Source: an uncultured Sphingobacteriaceae bacterium (GTDB lineage Bacteria > Bacteroidota > Bacteroidia > Sphingobacteriales > Sphingobacteriaceae). Taken from it: a DNA stretch of 6,612 nt. The notes below the pieces were generated by a model that was given only the letters and a program-made list of their open reading frames with translations, had not been told where the DNA came from and ran no database searches. The DNA lies in assembly GCA_937875035.1 (NCBI GenBank), contig CALNCF010000069.1, forward strand, positions 1-6,612, read 5' to 3'. Below are positions 5,672 to 6,612 of this stretch, piece by piece. How positions within the stretch are numbered: position 1 is the stretch's first letter; the number at the start of each line of letters is the position of its first letter. The position numbers were made by a program, and so were the translations under genes.

Positions 5672-6612
5672 CTAATTTTCTTTAAGGATCAGCAATACCA
5701 CATTCTCTACGTGCTCGGTGTGCGGGAACATATCCACAGGCTGCACCTTCACAACCTCGTAAGCCTCGTCCAGTATGGCAAGGTCGCGGGCCTGTGTGGC
5801 CGGGTTGCAGCTTACATATACGATCTTCCGGGCGCGAAGTTCCAGGATCTTCCGGGTCACATCCTCGTGCATGCCGGCGCGCGGAGGGTCGGTGATGATC
5901 ACATCCGGGCGGCCGTTCTGCGCTACGAATTCGTCGTTCAGGATGTCCTTCATATCGCCCGCGTAGAATACCGTATTACCGATGCCGTTCAATTGTGAAT
6001 TGATCTTCGCGTCTTCTATGGCCGCGTCCACATATTCCACCCCTACCACTTTCTTTGCCGAACGTGCCACGAAATTAGCAATGGTGCCTGTGCCCGTGTA
6101 CAGGTCGTATACGAGCTCATCGCCCTGCAGGCCGGCGTATTCAGCCGTGATGCGGTAGAGGTTCTCCGCCTGTTCGGAATTGGTCTGGTAAAACGATTTC
6201 GGACTGATACGATAGCGGAGCACATTCCCTTTCGGGTCGGTCATCTGCTCGAAAATATGATCACGACCTTTAAAGGTGATCACCTCCTGGTCGTATATGG
6301 TATCGTTCTTTTTTTGATTGATGATATAAAGAAGCGCGGTGATCTCCGGGAATTTTTCCGACAGGAAATTCATCAGCTTATCGATCGCGTCCTGGTCGGG
6401 CTCCGCGAAAACAACCACGACCATCAGCTCACCCGTAGAAGAGGTGCGGATGATCAGGTTCCGCAGCAGGCCATGCTGCGCGCGCAGGTCGAAAAAGCTC
6501 AGCCCATGTTCCAGCGCATAATCGCGGATCGCGAGGCGGATCGCATTCGAGGGCTCCTTTTGCAGGTGACACCAGTTAATGTCGATGATCTTGTCGAAAC
6601 GTTTCGGTACGT
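5672..6612 (-). CDS. rlmD: 23S rRNA (uracil-C5)-methyltransferase, RlmD/RumA family (5' end beyond right edge)
   Basis: Adds a methyl group from S-adenosylmethionine to C5 of a 23S rRNA uridine (U1939 in E. coli for RlmD). The 312 C-terminal residues are visible; the frame stays open to the right edge, well past the internal ATG at 6424, so that ATG is not the start. Seen in order: a Cys in DINWCHLQ, which probably matches the fourth iron-sulfur ligand of RumA; SNAIRLAIRDYA; HGLLRNLIIRTSSTGE; FYQTNSEQAE (the QxN motif); the SAM-binding DLYTGTGTIANF; GVEY; ITDPPRAGM; and VSCNPAT, holding the catalytic cysteine. The N-terminal TRAM domain and the other cysteines would be off the edge. RlmC or RlmCD specificity cannot be excluded from the sequence alone. 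It is the first visible gene of a minus-strand run, with the next gene 4 bp after its TAG. Confidence 0.95.
   Translation of the reverse strand, partial: VPKRFDKIIDINWCHLQKEPSNAIRLAIRDYALEHGLSFFDLRAQHGLLRNLIIRTSSTGELMVVVVFAEPDQDAIDKLMNFLSEKFPEITALLYIINQKKNDTIYDQEVITFKGRDHIFEQMTDPKGNVLRYRISPKSFYQTNSEQAENLYRITAEYAGLQGDELVYDLYTGTGTIANFVARSAKKVVGVEYVDAAIEDAKINSQLNGIGNTVFYAGDMKDILNDEFVAQNGRPDVIITDPPRAGMHEDVTRKILELRARKIVYVSCNPATQARDLAILDEAYEVVKVQPVDMFPHTEHVENVVLLILKEN

Noticed and set aside
5390..5998. A 202-codon plus-strand open frame spanning the 130-residue gene and rlmD
   Set aside because: It crosses two real minus-strand genes and their boundary, including the conserved rlmD active-site codons, so it is an antisense shadow.
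988..6290. A repeated GATCACCTCCTG string near 994 and near 6278
   Set aside because: Both copies encode the residues QEVI in unrelated minus-strand proteins (FolP and RlmD), with no flanking similarity; this is coding coincidence.
5672..6424. Treating rlmD as a short 250-residue gene starting at ATG 6424
   Set aside because: Translation upstream of this ATG continues in frame to the edge with conserved RlmD sequence (LLRNLIIRTSSTGE, DINWCHLQ), so the codon is internal.
1..6612. Possible mobile element, CRISPR array, tRNA or toxin–antitoxin pair
   Set aside because: No transposase or integrase frame, no spaced direct repeats, no tRNA-like cloverleaf and no small paired genes were seen; nearly all the sequence is accounted for by conserved genes.

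Overview
The window looks like ordinary chromosomal DNA from a member of the Bacteroidota, most likely the Chitinophagaceae or a relative. The reasons are a folP–cdaA pair next to a DUF1599 gene and a DoxX/thioredoxin-like gene of the Bacteroides BT_3928 type, AT-rich leaders without clear Shine-Dalgarno sequences, -7 elements resembling the Bacteroidetes TAnnTTTG consensus, and roughly even base composition. The phylum is well supported; the family is a guess. I see no mobile element, CRISPR array, tRNA, rRNA, phage gene or origin.

Layout. Bases 1-1396 (minus strand) carry folP (dihydropteroate synthase) followed 19 bp later by the 5' part of cdaA (membrane diadenylate cyclase, cut by the left edge before its catalytic motifs). 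A 44-bp AT-rich region with an inverted repeat separates folP from the divergent plus-strand DUF1599 gene (1441-1995), which ends in a probable intrinsic terminator (2007-2034). Next is a tight plus-strand run: a DoxX/thioredoxin-like membrane protein (2058-3170), a DppB/OppB-type ABC permease 3 bp later (3174-4211), and shikimate kinase, which overlaps or closely follows the permease. Shikimate kinase converges on a minus-strand group, and the facing stop codons overlap. Read in its own direction, that group is rlmD (cut by the right edge), an unrecognised 130-residue protein 4 bp later, and a PyrR-like phosphoribosyltransferase 37 bp after that. No gap exceeds 300 bases; the longest is 62 bp.

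How the genes relate. Most encode housekeeping functions: folate synthesis (FolP), aromatic precursor synthesis (AroK), c-di-AMP signalling (CdaA), 23S rRNA methylation (RlmD) and a nucleotide-related phosphoribosyltransferase. There is no sign of a dedicated new multi-gene system. The points most worth a second look are: (i) the ABC permease seems to lack about eight residues of its fifth membrane helix and has none of its transporter partners nearby; (ii) the DoxX-like protein keeps a CGC motif in its membrane part, but its thioredoxin-like tail has no CXXC; (iii) the DUF1599 protein is an internal tandem duplication; (iv) folP and the DUF1599 gene share a small symmetric promoter region and both seem to use non-ATG starts; (v) the 130-residue protein between rlmD and the phosphoribosyltransferase gene is unknown to me.
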